Positions 40,712 to 47,766 of a stretch of DNA of 54,421 nucleotides are shown piece by piece; positions within the stretch are counted from its first letter, which is position 1, and each line of letters opens with the position of its first letter. The DNA is from a virus, in IMG/VR virus record IMGVR_UViG_3300045922_000842, positions 1 to 54,421 of that record; one strand, 5' to 3'. A program made the position numbers and the translations under genes. The notes beneath the pieces were generated by a model. That model searched no databases and was not told the DNA's origin. It saw nothing but the letters and a program-made list of their open reading frames with translations.

Positions 40712-40910
40712 AATAATCTCCTGCTTGGTTTTTAGTGAGTGTTTTTTTCTCAAGTTCTTCTTTTATAAAATCATAAACGTAAAAATCATATTTTTCTGGT
40801 TCATATAAAGCTAACATAGCAAAGTCTAGTCTTGTAAATTTTCCTTTTGACTGGTCAATGTATTTGTTTTCCATCAGTTCACAAATGTCGGCAAACGAAA
40901 GTTTTATCAT
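40653..40910 (-). CDS. hypothetical protein
   Basis: 85 residues, acidic/helical ('LSFADICELMENKYIDQSKGKFTRLDFAMLALYEPEKYDF'). The last 59 nt overlap the start of the subtilase-like gene. AGGAG precedes ATG. Not recognised. Confidence 0.55.
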   Translation of the reverse strand: MIKLSFADICELMENKYIDQSKGKFTRLDFAMLALYEPEKYDFYVYDFIKEELEKKTLTKNQAGDYYANTSISDSLSTHKLSRAN

Positions 40911-40918
40911 TTTAACTC

Positions 40919-41143
40919 CTATCTGTCAAAGTCGTATAAATCATCACTATTATTAATTATACTCACCTCATCTAACCAATACTCTCCTCCGTCGTTTGTA
41001 AACACCATTTCCCTAAAGTGAGCTTCTCCGCAGCAAGTTTGTTTTTCTTTGCGAAAATCTCCGCAATACTCGCAAACCTCGAGAATTTCATTGATATTAC
41101 TGTCATCAATAACATGATAACCTAGATCCATATTTTTACCCAC
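40919..41143 (-). CDS. Cys-rich hypothetical protein (GTG start)
   Basis: 74 residues. GTG at 41143 is chosen because GGAGG lies 6 nt upstream; the ATG at 41131 is too far. 'CEYCGDFRKEKQTCCGEAHF' is a likely zinc knuckle, followed by an acidic C-terminus. Overlaps the upstream gene by 8 nt. Confidence 0.6.
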   Translation of the reverse strand: MGKNMDLGYHVIDDSNINEILEVCEYCGDFRKEKQTCCGEAHFREMVFTNDGGEYWLDEVSIINNSDDLYDFDR

Positions 41144-41297
41144 AAACTACCTCCAATAAAAAATCATAGTCCTCATTTTGTTTCTGGTTTCGTAAGTAGT
41201 CAACCCACTTTTTAGCTTCGACAAAATCAGCATAAATATCTTTTAAATAGTACTCAAACTCTCCGTCTTTGGCTCGCATAAGTATACGGTATTTCAT
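41136..41297 (-). CDS. 53-residue hypothetical protein
   Basis: 53 codons from ATG 41297 with AGGAAG 7 nt upstream. 'RILMRAKDGEFEYYLKDIYADFVEAKKWVDYLRNQ' is a beta-helix pattern like the neighbours at 41299-41481 and 41847-42059. Its 3' end carries the GGAGG for the next gene. It fills a 155-nt gap. Confidence 0.65.
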   Translation of the reverse strand: MKYRILMRAKDGEFEYYLKDIYADFVEAKKWVDYLRNQKQNEDYDFLLEVVCG

Positions 41298-41298
41298 G

Positions 41299-41481
41299 TC
41301 AATACTTCCTGCTAAGCAAAACTACAGGTGCGGTTAGTTTTTCAATTCTAACCCGGGTAGCTGGTTTTAATTCAACCGCAGATTGCGCAACTCTTAAAGC
41401 CTCTTCGCGCGATGTCACTACACGCTCGAAAGTGTGTCCGCCTGTGTAGTAAAGTTTAACTAACCACTGCTCTTGGGTCAT
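41299..41481 (-). CDS. hypothetical small protein
   Basis: 60 residues, 'WLVKLYYTGGHTFERVVTSREEALRVAQSAVEL' then 'TRVRIEKL'. The strand-strand-helix-strand pattern, with 'TSREEA', resembles the 70-residue protein at 41847-42059 ('LSTREQAEDFI'). ATGA overlap with the next gene upstream. Confidence 0.55.
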   Translation of the reverse strand: MTQEQWLVKLYYTGGHTFERVVTSREEALRVAQSAVELKPATRVRIEKLTAPVVLLSRKY

Positions 41482-41813
41482 GATTCTACTCCTTCTTTTT
41501 GAATCAAACTTAAAAACTCATCTACAATATAATGTCTATTTTTGTCTGTGTGCTGCCCTACAAATCCCCAACAGGAGTCAACTGTTTCCCATCCAATTCC
41601 AATCATAGGATTCCATTTTTCTAGAGTATAGCCAAAAACTCCCTCAGTTTCAACTAGGTTATTAAATATCTTTTCCTCTCGCATAAGTAGCTGGCTGTCT
41701 GTTTCGGTATTTACTACTGGACAAAAACAATCTCCTTTAAGTAACTCTAGGCTAGTATTTGTGTCGATAATTTCTACAATTCGGTAGGGTCCGCGTTCAT
41801 AGATTATTCTCAT
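41478..41813 (-). CDS. hypothetical protein
   Basis: 111 residues with 'RGPYRIVEIIDTNTSLELLKGDCFCPVVN', 'GYTLEKWNPMIGIGWETVDSCWGFVGQH' and 'YIVDEFLSLIQKEG'. The look is that of a compact alpha/beta phage protein; no family recalled with confidence. Confidence 0.55.
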   Translation of the reverse strand: MRIIYERGPYRIVEIIDTNTSLELLKGDCFCPVVNTETDSQLLMREEKIFNNLVETEGVFGYTLEKWNPMIGIGWETVDSCWGFVGQHTDKNRHYIVDEFLSLIQKEGVES

Positions 41814-41846
41814 ATTCTCCTCCTATAGTCTATCGGTCTTTCACTG

Positions 41847-42059
41847 CTATTTCTTTTTAGGTGGGTTTTTTAAAATCTTTAATGGATTGTTTTTATTGCC
41901 AATATAAGTATAGCTAATGTTTCCAACCATTGTTCTTATAAAGTCCTCAGCTTGTTCGCGGGTACTTAGCGGTATTGACAAAGGTCTTAACCCAGCACCC
42001 TCGCTAACATAGTACCATACTTTAGACCCTAATTGGTGACGCTCAATAAATACTTTCAT
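41847..42059 (-). CDS. hypothetical small protein
   Basis: 70 residues, beta N-terminus ('KVFIERHQLGSKVWYYVSEG'), then 'STREQAEDFIRTMVGN', ending in Lys/Pro-rich 'NPPKKK'. ATGA overlap with the next gene. Confidence 0.55.
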   Translation of the reverse strand: MKVFIERHQLGSKVWYYVSEGAGLRPLSIPLSTREQAEDFIRTMVGNISYTYIGNKNNPLKILKNPPKKK

Positions 42060-42358
42060 AGACCCTCCGGTAAATCTGTCTTTGTTTTTGGAAAGAAAAT
42101 CTCTCTAAGAGTATTGTTAGACAACTTAACTAGCACGGTTTTAATTGGTAAATGATCTAGTGCTTTTTCGTTTTTATAAAGCAGCTCTGCTAACGAGGAT
42201 GCTATTACTTTATTAGTAAAATCCTCTCCCGTAGGATGCTGCGTGACTTTAAAGGGCACTGAGTTTTTTAGTGCTTTAAGTATGTGAAAACTCGTGACGT
42301 ACTGTTTAGTCTCAGGATCGTAAATTTTACGGTTTTTATATCTAATGAAATTTTTCAA
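42056..42358 (-). CDS. hypothetical protein
   Basis: 100 residues, basic N-terminus ('KNFIRYKNRKIYDPETKQYVTSFHILKALK') and helical remainder. Co-translated with the ankyrin-like genes by 4-nt overlap. Not recognised. Confidence 0.5.
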   Translation of the reverse strand: MKNFIRYKNRKIYDPETKQYVTSFHILKALKNSVPFKVTQHPTGEDFTNKVIASSLAELLYKNEKALDHLPIKTVLVKLSNNTLREIFFPKTKTDLPEGL

Positions 42359-42693
42359 GCGTATCTCCTTTTAATTGACTCTTCTAAAAGCTTCACTACT
42401 TCAGTATGTCCATAATAACTAGCCCAGTACAAAGCACTCTGACTAATTCGATCAACTCCTCTGTCTAGCAGTAGCTTTACTATTTCAATATGTCCTTTAA
42501 CACTAGCTTTCCACAAAGCCTCCTGACTACTAGGATCAGCTCCTCTATCTAGCAATAATTTCGCTATTTTAACATGTCCATTGGTACTAGCAGAACCCAA
42601 AGCATCCTGGCTATTAGGATCAGCCCCTTGATCTAGTAACAGCCTTACTACCTCAACATGCCCGTATCGTGCTGCTGTTTGTAATTGGTTCAT
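42355..42693 (-). CDS. ankyrin-like repeat protein, copy 3
   Basis: 112 residues, starting 'MNQLQTAARYGHVEVVRLLLDQGADPNSQ', with three further 28-residue repeats (D-P-x-x-Q-x-A-L-x-x-A-S-x-x-G-H-x-x-x-x-K-L-L-L-D-R-G). The usual ankyrin TPLH is replaced by DAL or EAL. A capping 'LLEESIKRRYA' ends it. Likely a protein-binding scaffold; partner unknown. ATGA overlap with copy 2. Confidence 0.8.
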   Translation of the reverse strand: MNQLQTAARYGHVEVVRLLLDQGADPNSQDALGSASTNGHVKIAKLLLDRGADPSSQEALWKASVKGHIEIVKLLLDRGVDRISQSALYWASYYGHTEVVKLLEESIKRRYA

Positions 42694-43118
42694 ACTGCCT
42701 CCTTTTGTTTTGTAATTGCATCTTCTAAAAGCTTTACTACCTCAACACGCTCATACTTATTAGCAATATGCAAAGCATCCTGGCTATTAGGATCAGCCCC
42801 TCGATCAAGTAAGAGCTTTACTACTTCACCATGTCCATTAAGACTAGCAAAGTAAAGAGCATCCTGACTATTAGGATCAGCTCCTCTGTCCAGTAGTAGC
42901 CTTACTACCTCAACATGCCCATTAGCACTTGCCCAGTACAAAGCATACTGACTACTAGGATCAGCTCCTCTATCTAGTAATAGCTTAACTACCTCAACCT
43001 GTCCCTTAAAACTAGCCACGTACAAAGCATCCCGACTATTAGGATCAGCTCCTCTGTCCAGTAATAGCTTTACTACTTCAGTGTGTCCGTATCGTGCTGC
43101 TGTTTTTAATTGGTTCAT
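42690..43118 (-). CDS. ankyrin-like repeat protein, copy 2
   Basis: 142 residues, N-cap 'MNQLKTAARYGHTEVVKLLLDRG' and about four 28-residue ankyrin-like repeats, C-cap 'VVKLLEDAITKQKEAV'. Same architecture as its two neighbours, and probably produced by tandem duplication. Coupled by ATGA overlap on both sides. Confidence 0.8.
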   Translation of the reverse strand: MNQLKTAARYGHTEVVKLLLDRGADPNSRDALYVASFKGQVEVVKLLLDRGADPSSQYALYWASANGHVEVVRLLLDRGADPNSQDALYFASLNGHGEVVKLLLDRGADPNSQDALHIANKYERVEVVKLLEDAITKQKEAV

Positions 43119-43543
43119 ACTGCCTCTTTTTGTTTTTTAATTGACTCTTCTAAAAGCTTCACTACCTCAACATGTCCACAATAATTAGCCCAGTACAAAG
43201 CACGCTGATTATTAGGATCAGCTCCTCTATCAAGTAATAACCTTACTACTTCAGTGTGACCATGCCTACTAGCCCAGTACAAAGCACGCTGATTATTCGG
43301 ATCAACTCCTCTGTCCAGTAGTAGCTTTACTATTTTAATATGTCCATCAAAACTAGCCAAGAACAAAGCATCCTGACTATTAGGATCAGCCCCTCTGTCC
43401 AGTAATAGCTTTACTACTTCAGTGTGACCATGCCTACTAGCCCAGTACAAAGCACGCTGATTATTCGGATCAACTCCTCTGTCCAGTAGTAGCTTTACTA
43501 TTTCAGTGTGACCGTACTGTGCTGCTGTTGTTAATTGGTTCAT
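43115..43543 (-). CDS. ankyrin-like repeat protein, copy 1
   Basis: 142 residues, N-cap 'MNQLTTAAQYGHTEIVKLLLDRG', four 28-residue repeats with consensus 'DPNNQRALYWASRHGHTEVV', C-cap 'VVKLLEESIKKQKEAV'. Two of its repeats are identical over 93 nt, indicating very recent duplication or gene conversion. Directly downstream of the PcfJ-like gene. Confidence 0.8.
   Translation of the reverse strand: MNQLTTAAQYGHTEIVKLLLDRGVDPNNQRALYWASRHGHTEVVKLLLDRGADPNSQDALFLASFDGHIKIVKLLLDRGVDPNNQRALYWASRHGHTEVVRLLLDRGADPNNQRALYWANYCGHVEVVKLLEESIKKQKEAV
43243..43503. repeat. 93-bp perfect direct repeat (43243-43335 and 43411-43503)
   Basis: The two copies are identical and offset by 168 nt, exactly two 28-codon ankyrin-like units. 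They begin ttactacttcagtgtgac and end gtagctttactattt. The perfect identity extends over synonymous sites. Confidence 0.9.
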
Positions 43544-44262
43544 ACTGTTTTCCTTGCCTTTAGATTTTGGTACTTATAAACATATTTTTTGCCACCGAAG
43601 CTAATATAGTTATAATCTTGACCATAGACTTCCTCAAAAAGCTTTAAATAATCAGGATCAAAAGTAATATAGCCTAGATTCTCCATTTCACTATCGCGAA
43701 CTTCCATTTTATGATACTTAAGTATTTTTAAGATATAGCTAATATATTTAGGGTGGATACTACCATTTCCTTTACCTTTAATCTGATTAACCGATCCTGT
43801 TTTAGTAATTTCAATAGTGGCGTGGGGCTCGTTGTTTTCATCGCGCAAAGAATACACCTCAACTTCAGAATTTCCAAAATAACTAGCGACACAGTGGCGC
43901 ATGATAGCACCTTCGCGCTTAAAGGCATTTTCTCCAACAAGCTTCACATATCTAAAACCTGATTTTTTAGACCTCAAAATTATTTCTACATCATCTTCAG
44001 TTTCGACAATATTCTGTCCTTTTTTCTGCAGAGCTTCGGTCCACTTTCTAGCAGACTCTTTAGCCTGATCATAGCTCATCTTCTGCAGTCGTTTTGGTGC
44101 TTTATCTGAAAGTAGAAAGTCCAAAATATGCTCCACCTCAGACACGTTCTGCGGTCTAGCAATGTCTCTTTTTAACGCAGCTTTTAAAGTGTTATCAATC
44201 CACCATTTTACTTCGGGGTTACCGCTTGCGTTGTTATAGTTTAAAAATTGTTCTAAGTTCAT
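43540..44262 (-). CDS. PcfJ-like protein
   Basis: The 240-residue protein carries the PcfJ-like core: 'EGAIMRHCVASYF', 'VYSLRDENNEPHATIEI' and 'VNQIKGKGNGSIHPKYISYI'. This Cys/His motif family is found in phages and conjugative elements; its biochemical role is not established. The N-terminal 90 residues are helical. It heads the ankyrin-like cluster with a 4-nt overlap. Confidence 0.75.
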   Translation of the reverse strand: MNLEQFLNYNNASGNPEVKWWIDNTLKAALKRDIARPQNVSEVEHILDFLLSDKAPKRLQKMSYDQAKESARKWTEALQKKGQNIVETEDDVEIILRSKKSGFRYVKLVGENAFKREGAIMRHCVASYFGNSEVEVYSLRDENNEPHATIEITKTGSVNQIKGKGNGSIHPKYISYILKILKYHKMEVRDSEMENLGYITFDPDYLKLFEEVYGQDYNYISFGGKKYVYKYQNLKARKTV

Positions 44263-44537
44263 ACTGCCTCCAAAGCCGTAACTAATTTAAGTATTTTTTT
44301 ATAGGAAAGCGGGCCTTGGTATCCTCTTACGCCTGGTTTAACCCCATTTTCGTTAACTTCACCGTAGGCCCGCCAAACACTTACAGTAGTAGCTTTACCA
44401 CGAAACCCACCTCTACAAGTAGTGTCTGGACGTACTTTCAATAAATATTTTTTATTTTTAATAGTCAACTCAGTTGAAAAATACATACCGCTTGATTTGT
44501 CCGCTGTAAGTTTTAAAATTAAATCTTGCATTTTCAT
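44259..44537 (-). CDS. hypothetical protein
   Basis: 92 residues, 'MYFSTELTIKNKKYLLKVRPDTTCRGGFRGKATTVSVWRAYGEV' in the middle, C-terminal helix 'SYKKILKLVTALEAV'. Beta-rich; possibly starts at the second ATG (residue 3). ATGA overlap with PcfJ-like gene. Not recognised. Confidence 0.55.
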   Translation of the reverse strand: MKMQDLILKLTADKSSGMYFSTELTIKNKKYLLKVRPDTTCRGGFRGKATTVSVWRAYGEVNENGVKPGVRGYQGPLSYKKILKLVTALEAV

Positions 44538-44538
44538 A

Positions 44539-44880
44539 CTATTCCCCCAATTCCTTAAGAAATTTTTTAGCTTGATGCAAACTTAGGTTATTAAATTCCC
44601 CCACTGTTTGGATGCTAATTGTAGAAACTAGCGCTCCATCCCCTCGTCTAATGTCCTCAATAACTGCCTTTCTAACCGTTGCGCGCCTTGGGCTATAGTA
44701 GTCCATACGTTCAGTTGTTATAAAATAAGCTTGTTTGTCTGACACTCGCTTAAAGTGATTAGTTAACTTGGTTTTAAAAGCTCTCATATTATTTGGGCTA
44801 AACCAGTTACCTGATCCAATTTGTTCGTAAAGGTATCTAAGTTCGTTAACATTCCAAGGCATTGTTTTTGTGTAATTCAT
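44539..44880 (-). CDS. conserved phage/plasmid-type hypothetical protein
   Basis: 113 residues with 'NWFSPNNMRAFKTKL' and 'QAYFITTERMDYYSPRRATVRKAV', a pattern I associate with small proteins of phages and conjugative plasmids, and 'HQAKKFLKELGE' at the end. AAAGGAGAC precedes ATG, a ribosome binding site shared by many genes in 44-49 kb. Function unknown. Confidence 0.6.
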   Translation of the reverse strand: MNYTKTMPWNVNELRYLYEQIGSGNWFSPNNMRAFKTKLTNHFKRVSDKQAYFITTERMDYYSPRRATVRKAVIEDIRRGDGALVSTISIQTVGEFNNLSLHQAKKFLKELGE

Positions 44881-44945
44881 GTTGTCTCCTTTGTTATAAT
44901 CTACTCATCGGTAAGTTTTAAAAATACTTTAACAAAAAATTTTAA

Positions 44946-45179
44946 TTAATCCCATAACAAATGTTTATTATGCAGTACCACTGAAAGCCTTTGCTCCCTA
45001 ACCTTAATCTTAAACGATACCTTCACTTGATCCTGAGTGAATATCCTAGAGCTAACAAGTCTGCCATTTAGGTACTGATCCAGTCTAAACCCTTGTATAT
45101 GTCCCTCATGGCACCTGTAAAGCTCTAATCGCCCCTTGGTTCGTTTATTTATACCAACTGCTACAATTCTCTGGATCAT
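44946..45179 (-). CDS. hypothetical small protein
   Basis: 77 residues, basic and beta-rich ('RIVAVGINKRTKGRLELYRCHEGHIQGFRLDQYLNG'). AAGGAG before ATG and TAATG overlap with the preceding gene. Not recognised. Confidence 0.5.
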   Translation of the reverse strand: MIQRIVAVGINKRTKGRLELYRCHEGHIQGFRLDQYLNGRLVSSRIFTQDQVKVSFKIKVREQRLSVVLHNKHLLWD

Positions 45180-45388
45180 TAAAAAACTCCTTGCAAGTTA
45201 GCTGCCATTCGTTTAACATATATTACTGAGGTGCCCGTAATAGTTCGACACATATCAAGGCGGCCACTTCGGTTACTGAGGAGAAAAACTAAGCTTATCC
45301 TAGCTGCCCGTGTTTTGCGGCGGGCTACCCTAGACAGTAACCCCTCGATTTGGCGAGGCAGATACCAAGTCACCTTCCAGTTTCTCAT
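45179..45388 (-). CDS. Arg-rich hypothetical protein
   Basis: 69 residues, Arg-rich ('GLLSRVARRKTRAARISLVFLLSNRSGRLDMCR'). The DNA contains hairpins CCTCG/CGAGG and GCCCG/CGGGC and is more GC-rich than its neighbours, so a structured RNA function is an alternative. The TAATG coupling to the next gene favours coding. Confidence 0.4.
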   Translation of the reverse strand: MRNWKVTWYLPRQIEGLLSRVARRKTRAARISLVFLLSNRSGRLDMCRTITGTSVIYVKRMAANLQGVF

Positions 45389-45429
45389 CCAAAGGATATC
45401 CTAATGGTAATCTTTTGTTTGGATCATAA

Positions 45430-45744
45430 TTAAACAGATTTCCTTGATTTACGAACGCCGGCTCCGGAACGGCGGGCAACACCAACAGAACTAACTCCTA
45501 AATGTTCGGTTAGAAAGTAGTTAACTGTTTCTTGTCCGTAGTAGTGGATCATCTGCTTAACTGCTAAGGTACGCTTAGATTGATTAAATACAGCCATATC
45601 AAAAGCACCGTCACCACAGGTTAGGTTGTAGTTATCTCGGTGTACCTGTAATTGATACATAATGGGTTCGCTTTCCAAACCAAAGCGTACAGTAATGAGC
45701 TCTCCTTTGGTGCTGTTTAGTTCGGTTATTTCTGCATGTTTCAT
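45430..45744 (-). CDS. hypothetical protein
   Basis: 104 residues: beta N-terminus ('TVRFGLESEPIMYQLQVHRDNYNLTCGDGAFD'), helical middle, and an Arg/Ser/Gly-rich tail (VARRSGAGVRKSRKSV). AAAGGAGAC precedes ATG, and a sigma70-type promoter lies 36 nt upstream. Not recognised. Confidence 0.55.
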   Translation of the reverse strand: MKHAEITELNSTKGELITVRFGLESEPIMYQLQVHRDNYNLTCGDGAFDMAVFNQSKRTLAVKQMIHYYGQETVNYFLTEHLGVSSVGVARRSGAGVRKSRKSV

Positions 45745-45769
45745 GTGGTCTCCTTTGTCAGTTAGTTGG

Positions 45770-46066
45770 CTACTTGGTTAGAATATGATAAATTACTAAT
45801 TGCGTCAAGTGTGTAATAACTATAGTGGTTATAAGTAGATTTGATAGTAGGGTTATAAGACAGGTGAGAAATTGTGAAAAAGCTGCTTTGCGTGTCTGAA
45901 AGCAATTTTCGTGCCACGATTTTATTCTCCTCTCGTCTAAAATACAGCCTAGAATCAAATATAAGTCAGTTACGCAGTCACACTGTCTACAACGATCGGA
46001 GACGTACCTCGGTCTAGTCGGCCAGAGGTGTGTCTTTACAGACCCGGATATGCTAGGATGTCTCAT
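45770..46066 (-). CDS. possible Cys-containing membrane protein
   Basis: 98 residues. The first half has 'RYVSDRCRQCDCVTDLYLILGC' and 'KSWHENCFQTRKAAF', which looks like a zinc-binding module; the second half is a hydrophobic helix ('FLTCLITLLSNLLITTIVI'). ATGA overlap with the upstream gene and AAGGTGG support translation. A promoter lies within its last codons, so the 3' part may not be under coding selection. Confidence 0.45.
   Translation of the reverse strand: MRHPSISGSVKTHLWPTRPRYVSDRCRQCDCVTDLYLILGCILDERRIKSWHENCFQTRKAAFSQFLTCLITLLSNLLITTIVITHLTQLVIYHILTK
45780..45808 (-). promoter_or_regulatory. sigma70-type promoter
   Basis: -35 TTGACG (45803-45808), a 17-nt spacer and -10 TATTCT (45780-45785), upstream of 45430-45744. 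It lies inside the 3' end of 45770-46066. Same -10 as the structured-RNA promoter. Confidence 0.65.
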
Positions 46067-46269
46067 GCTGCCACCTTTTCGATCAAGAATTTGTCTTTAT
46101 CAGTTACGATTAAGGTAATGGTGCCAAATGTCTTAATACCTCTCACTCCATGTCCTAGTTTAGTGAGCTGTTTCTTTAAAGCAGTCTGACACTGATCTAA
46201 CGATCCTAGGCAAAGGGAATCGGTCTCGTAGGTGCTCCGACGGTATCTTTTAAGTTCGTGAATGTTCAT
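46063..46269 (-). CDS. hypothetical small protein
   Basis: 68 residues: 'QCQTALKKQLTKLGHGVRGIKTFGTITLIVTDKDKFLIEKV', helix then two strands. Strong GAGGGGGGA before ATG. Not recognised. Confidence 0.55.
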   Translation of the reverse strand: MNIHELKRYRRSTYETDSLCLGSLDQCQTALKKQLTKLGHGVRGIKTFGTITLIVTDKDKFLIEKVAA

Positions 46270-46286
46270 GTGTCCCCCCTCTTTTG

Positions 46287-46358
46287 TTACCCGTCTAGGA
46301 CAGCTGCTACTGTCCCTATTGTAATAATCAGAGTTATTAAATAAATAAGCTCCGTCAC
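46287..46358 (-). CDS. 23-residue transmembrane micropeptide (GTG start)
   Basis: 23 codons from GTG 46358, preceded by GGAGGTGA, an almost perfect anti-16S match. It encodes a single membrane helix ('LIYLITLIITIGTVAAVL'). The GTG overlaps the previous TGA by 4 nt. The 85-nt gap has no other explanation. It could be a toxin-like or regulatory membrane peptide. Confidence 0.6.
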   Translation of the reverse strand: MTELIYLITLIITIGTVAAVLDG

Positions 46359-46807
46359 GATATCACCTCCAAGTTGATCAGTCCCAAGTCCTTAAACATG
46401 TCCGGACAGAGTGTTGCTTTCACCCGTTGACCGTCTTTAAGTTGAACGTTGGTTACAAGTTGAGGATACTGGCTGTTAGCCCCATTAAAGTTACATGAAA
46501 AGAAATGAATACTTCGACTTAAATCACCATCTCCAAGTCGTATAGAGCCCTCACCGGATATTTGGTCAAACCAGCGTACCGTACCCTCAACTTGATGAGT
46601 ATTGTTTGATAAGCCTTCCCATAACACACATTCCTCACCGTAGATGATGATTTTAAACTGGTATCCGTCCCCCTCTTCTACAGCTATTGATTCAATGTAC
46701 TGCCCTGGTTTATTTGGTAAGACCTGAGTCTGAACATATAGGCAATGTGGCTTCACGAATTCTAGAACAAAGTCTTTATCGAATTTGGTGTTATTAAATA
46801 GTCTCAT
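46355..46807 (-). CDS. hypothetical protein
   Basis: 150 residues, beta-rich: 'HCLYVQTQVLPNKPGQYIESIAVEEGDGYQFKIIIYGEECVLW' and 'GTVRWFDQISGEGSIRLGDGDLSRSIHFFSCNF'. The second stretch (GxVxWFD...GxGxI) resembles a cold-shock/OB-fold core, so it may bind single-stranded nucleic acid. AAAGGAGAC precedes ATG. The OB inference is mine. Confidence 0.6.
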   Translation of the reverse strand: MRLFNNTKFDKDFVLEFVKPHCLYVQTQVLPNKPGQYIESIAVEEGDGYQFKIIIYGEECVLWEGLSNNTHQVEGTVRWFDQISGEGSIRLGDGDLSRSIHFFSCNFNGANSQYPQLVTNVQLKDGQRVKATLCPDMFKDLGLINLEVIS

Positions 46808-46825
46808 GGTATGTCTCCTTTGTTT

Positions 46826-47080
46826 TTAAATTAAATTTGTTTGTAAATTCCTGAGTTCAGTCCCAGTCGCTGTCCCCGTTTTCACGGTCTCACATACTTT
46901 CTTAAGGAGAGTTTGAGATGTTTGTTTTAGTATTCGCTCAGGCAGATGCATTCTAGACTTATTCACCCAGACTTGAATCTCAACATTATCAGGAAGTGAA
47001 GCGTCTTCCCAGATGTGAATGATGTCTACTTGTCCAACTTCGGTTTCAAATGTTTGGATATGTTCCTTGTATTCACACAT
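46826..47080 (-). CDS. hypothetical protein
   Basis: 84 residues: beta strands ('HIQTFETEVGQVDIIHIWEDASLPDNVEIQVWVN') then helix. First gene of the 47.0-44.3 kb group, with AGAGGGAG before ATG. Not recognised. Confidence 0.5.
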   Translation of the reverse strand: MCEYKEHIQTFETEVGQVDIIHIWEDASLPDNVEIQVWVNKSRMHLPERILKQTSQTLLKKVCETVKTGTATGTELRNLQTNLI

Positions 47081-47452
47081 GATGAGTCTCCCTCTTTTGT
47101 GTCAACCGTTATTGATTGACTTATAAAAAACATATCGGCGGGTTTTTTAAATAATTCAATGAAACTTTCTTATAGCTAGTATAAGCAAGGGGGGTACCCT
47201 CCCAGAAAGCTCGGATGCACCAAGACCCCTTTCGTACTTTGTCTATTTCAGGATGGTGTTTTTGTGGGGAGTAATATGATGGGAATATGTGTGTTGGTAG
47301 CCCCGACGGCTTAGGCAGACTTATTATGAAAACGGTGATATCCAGGAAAATTCAAATAGGGGGGTGGGTGTTTTTTGTGGGGGGGTATAGTTTTACCCTG
47401 CAAGACAAAAAATTTTTTATTTTTAATCCTAATAACCCTTTTTGCCCACAGG
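47081..47452. other. 372-nt non-coding region with G-rich tract
   Basis: No supported gene on either strand. It holds an inverted repeat around GGGTACCC (near 47193-47207), AGCC/GGCT around CCGAC near 47305, and two G runs on the + strand (near 47357-47388). A long A/T tract follows near 47405-47425. I find no convincing sigma70 pair. It could contain an operon leader, origin or cis-acting site. Confidence 0.4.
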
Positions 47453-47761
47453 CTAGCCCCTATCATCCATTTCAGGCTTGCGGGCCAGCATGTATTGCAG
47501 TAAAGCTAATGTGGCTGCCGCGTGATGGATGTGATTCAGTCCTGATTCGGGATCATTGTCCTCTCCTGATAAAAAAGCATAGATGTGCCTAAGGGTAGCA
47601 TCCGTAAGTCTTGTGTAGGCTAAGCCACCAGTAAAGTTATAGGTACCATACTTGTCAGCACCATATCCTAAAGCTTTAGCAGTACCTTCCATTGCCTCGC
47701 GGGGGATAAGGGATAGCCTTGGCTTACCTTTGTCATACTTTTTACCAGGTTTATTTTTCAT
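47453..47761 (-). CDS. dATP/dGTP diphosphohydrolase-like protein (DUF5664/MazZ-like)
   Basis: The ATG at 47761 gives 102 residues: 'KYDKGKPRLSLIPREAMEGTAKALGYGADKYG', 'RLTDATLRHIYAFLSGEDNDPESGLNHIHHAAATLALLQ'. The ESG-x-x-H-x-x-H-A helix and KYDxGKPRLS start mark the phage dATP/dGTP diphosphohydrolase (DUF5664) family, which includes MazZ-type enzymes. It should hydrolyse a purine (d)NTP. No PurZ-like synthetase is seen here. Confidence 0.7.
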   Translation of the reverse strand: MKNKPGKKYDKGKPRLSLIPREAMEGTAKALGYGADKYGTYNFTGGLAYTRLTDATLRHIYAFLSGEDNDPESGLNHIHHAAATLALLQYMLARKPEMDDRG

Positions 47762-47766
47762 AAATA

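Noticed and set aside
45216-45226. TTAACATATA inside 45179-45388 (+ strand sense)
   Set aside because: It lies within a - strand gene with no + strand gene downstream, so it was not counted as a copy of the late element.
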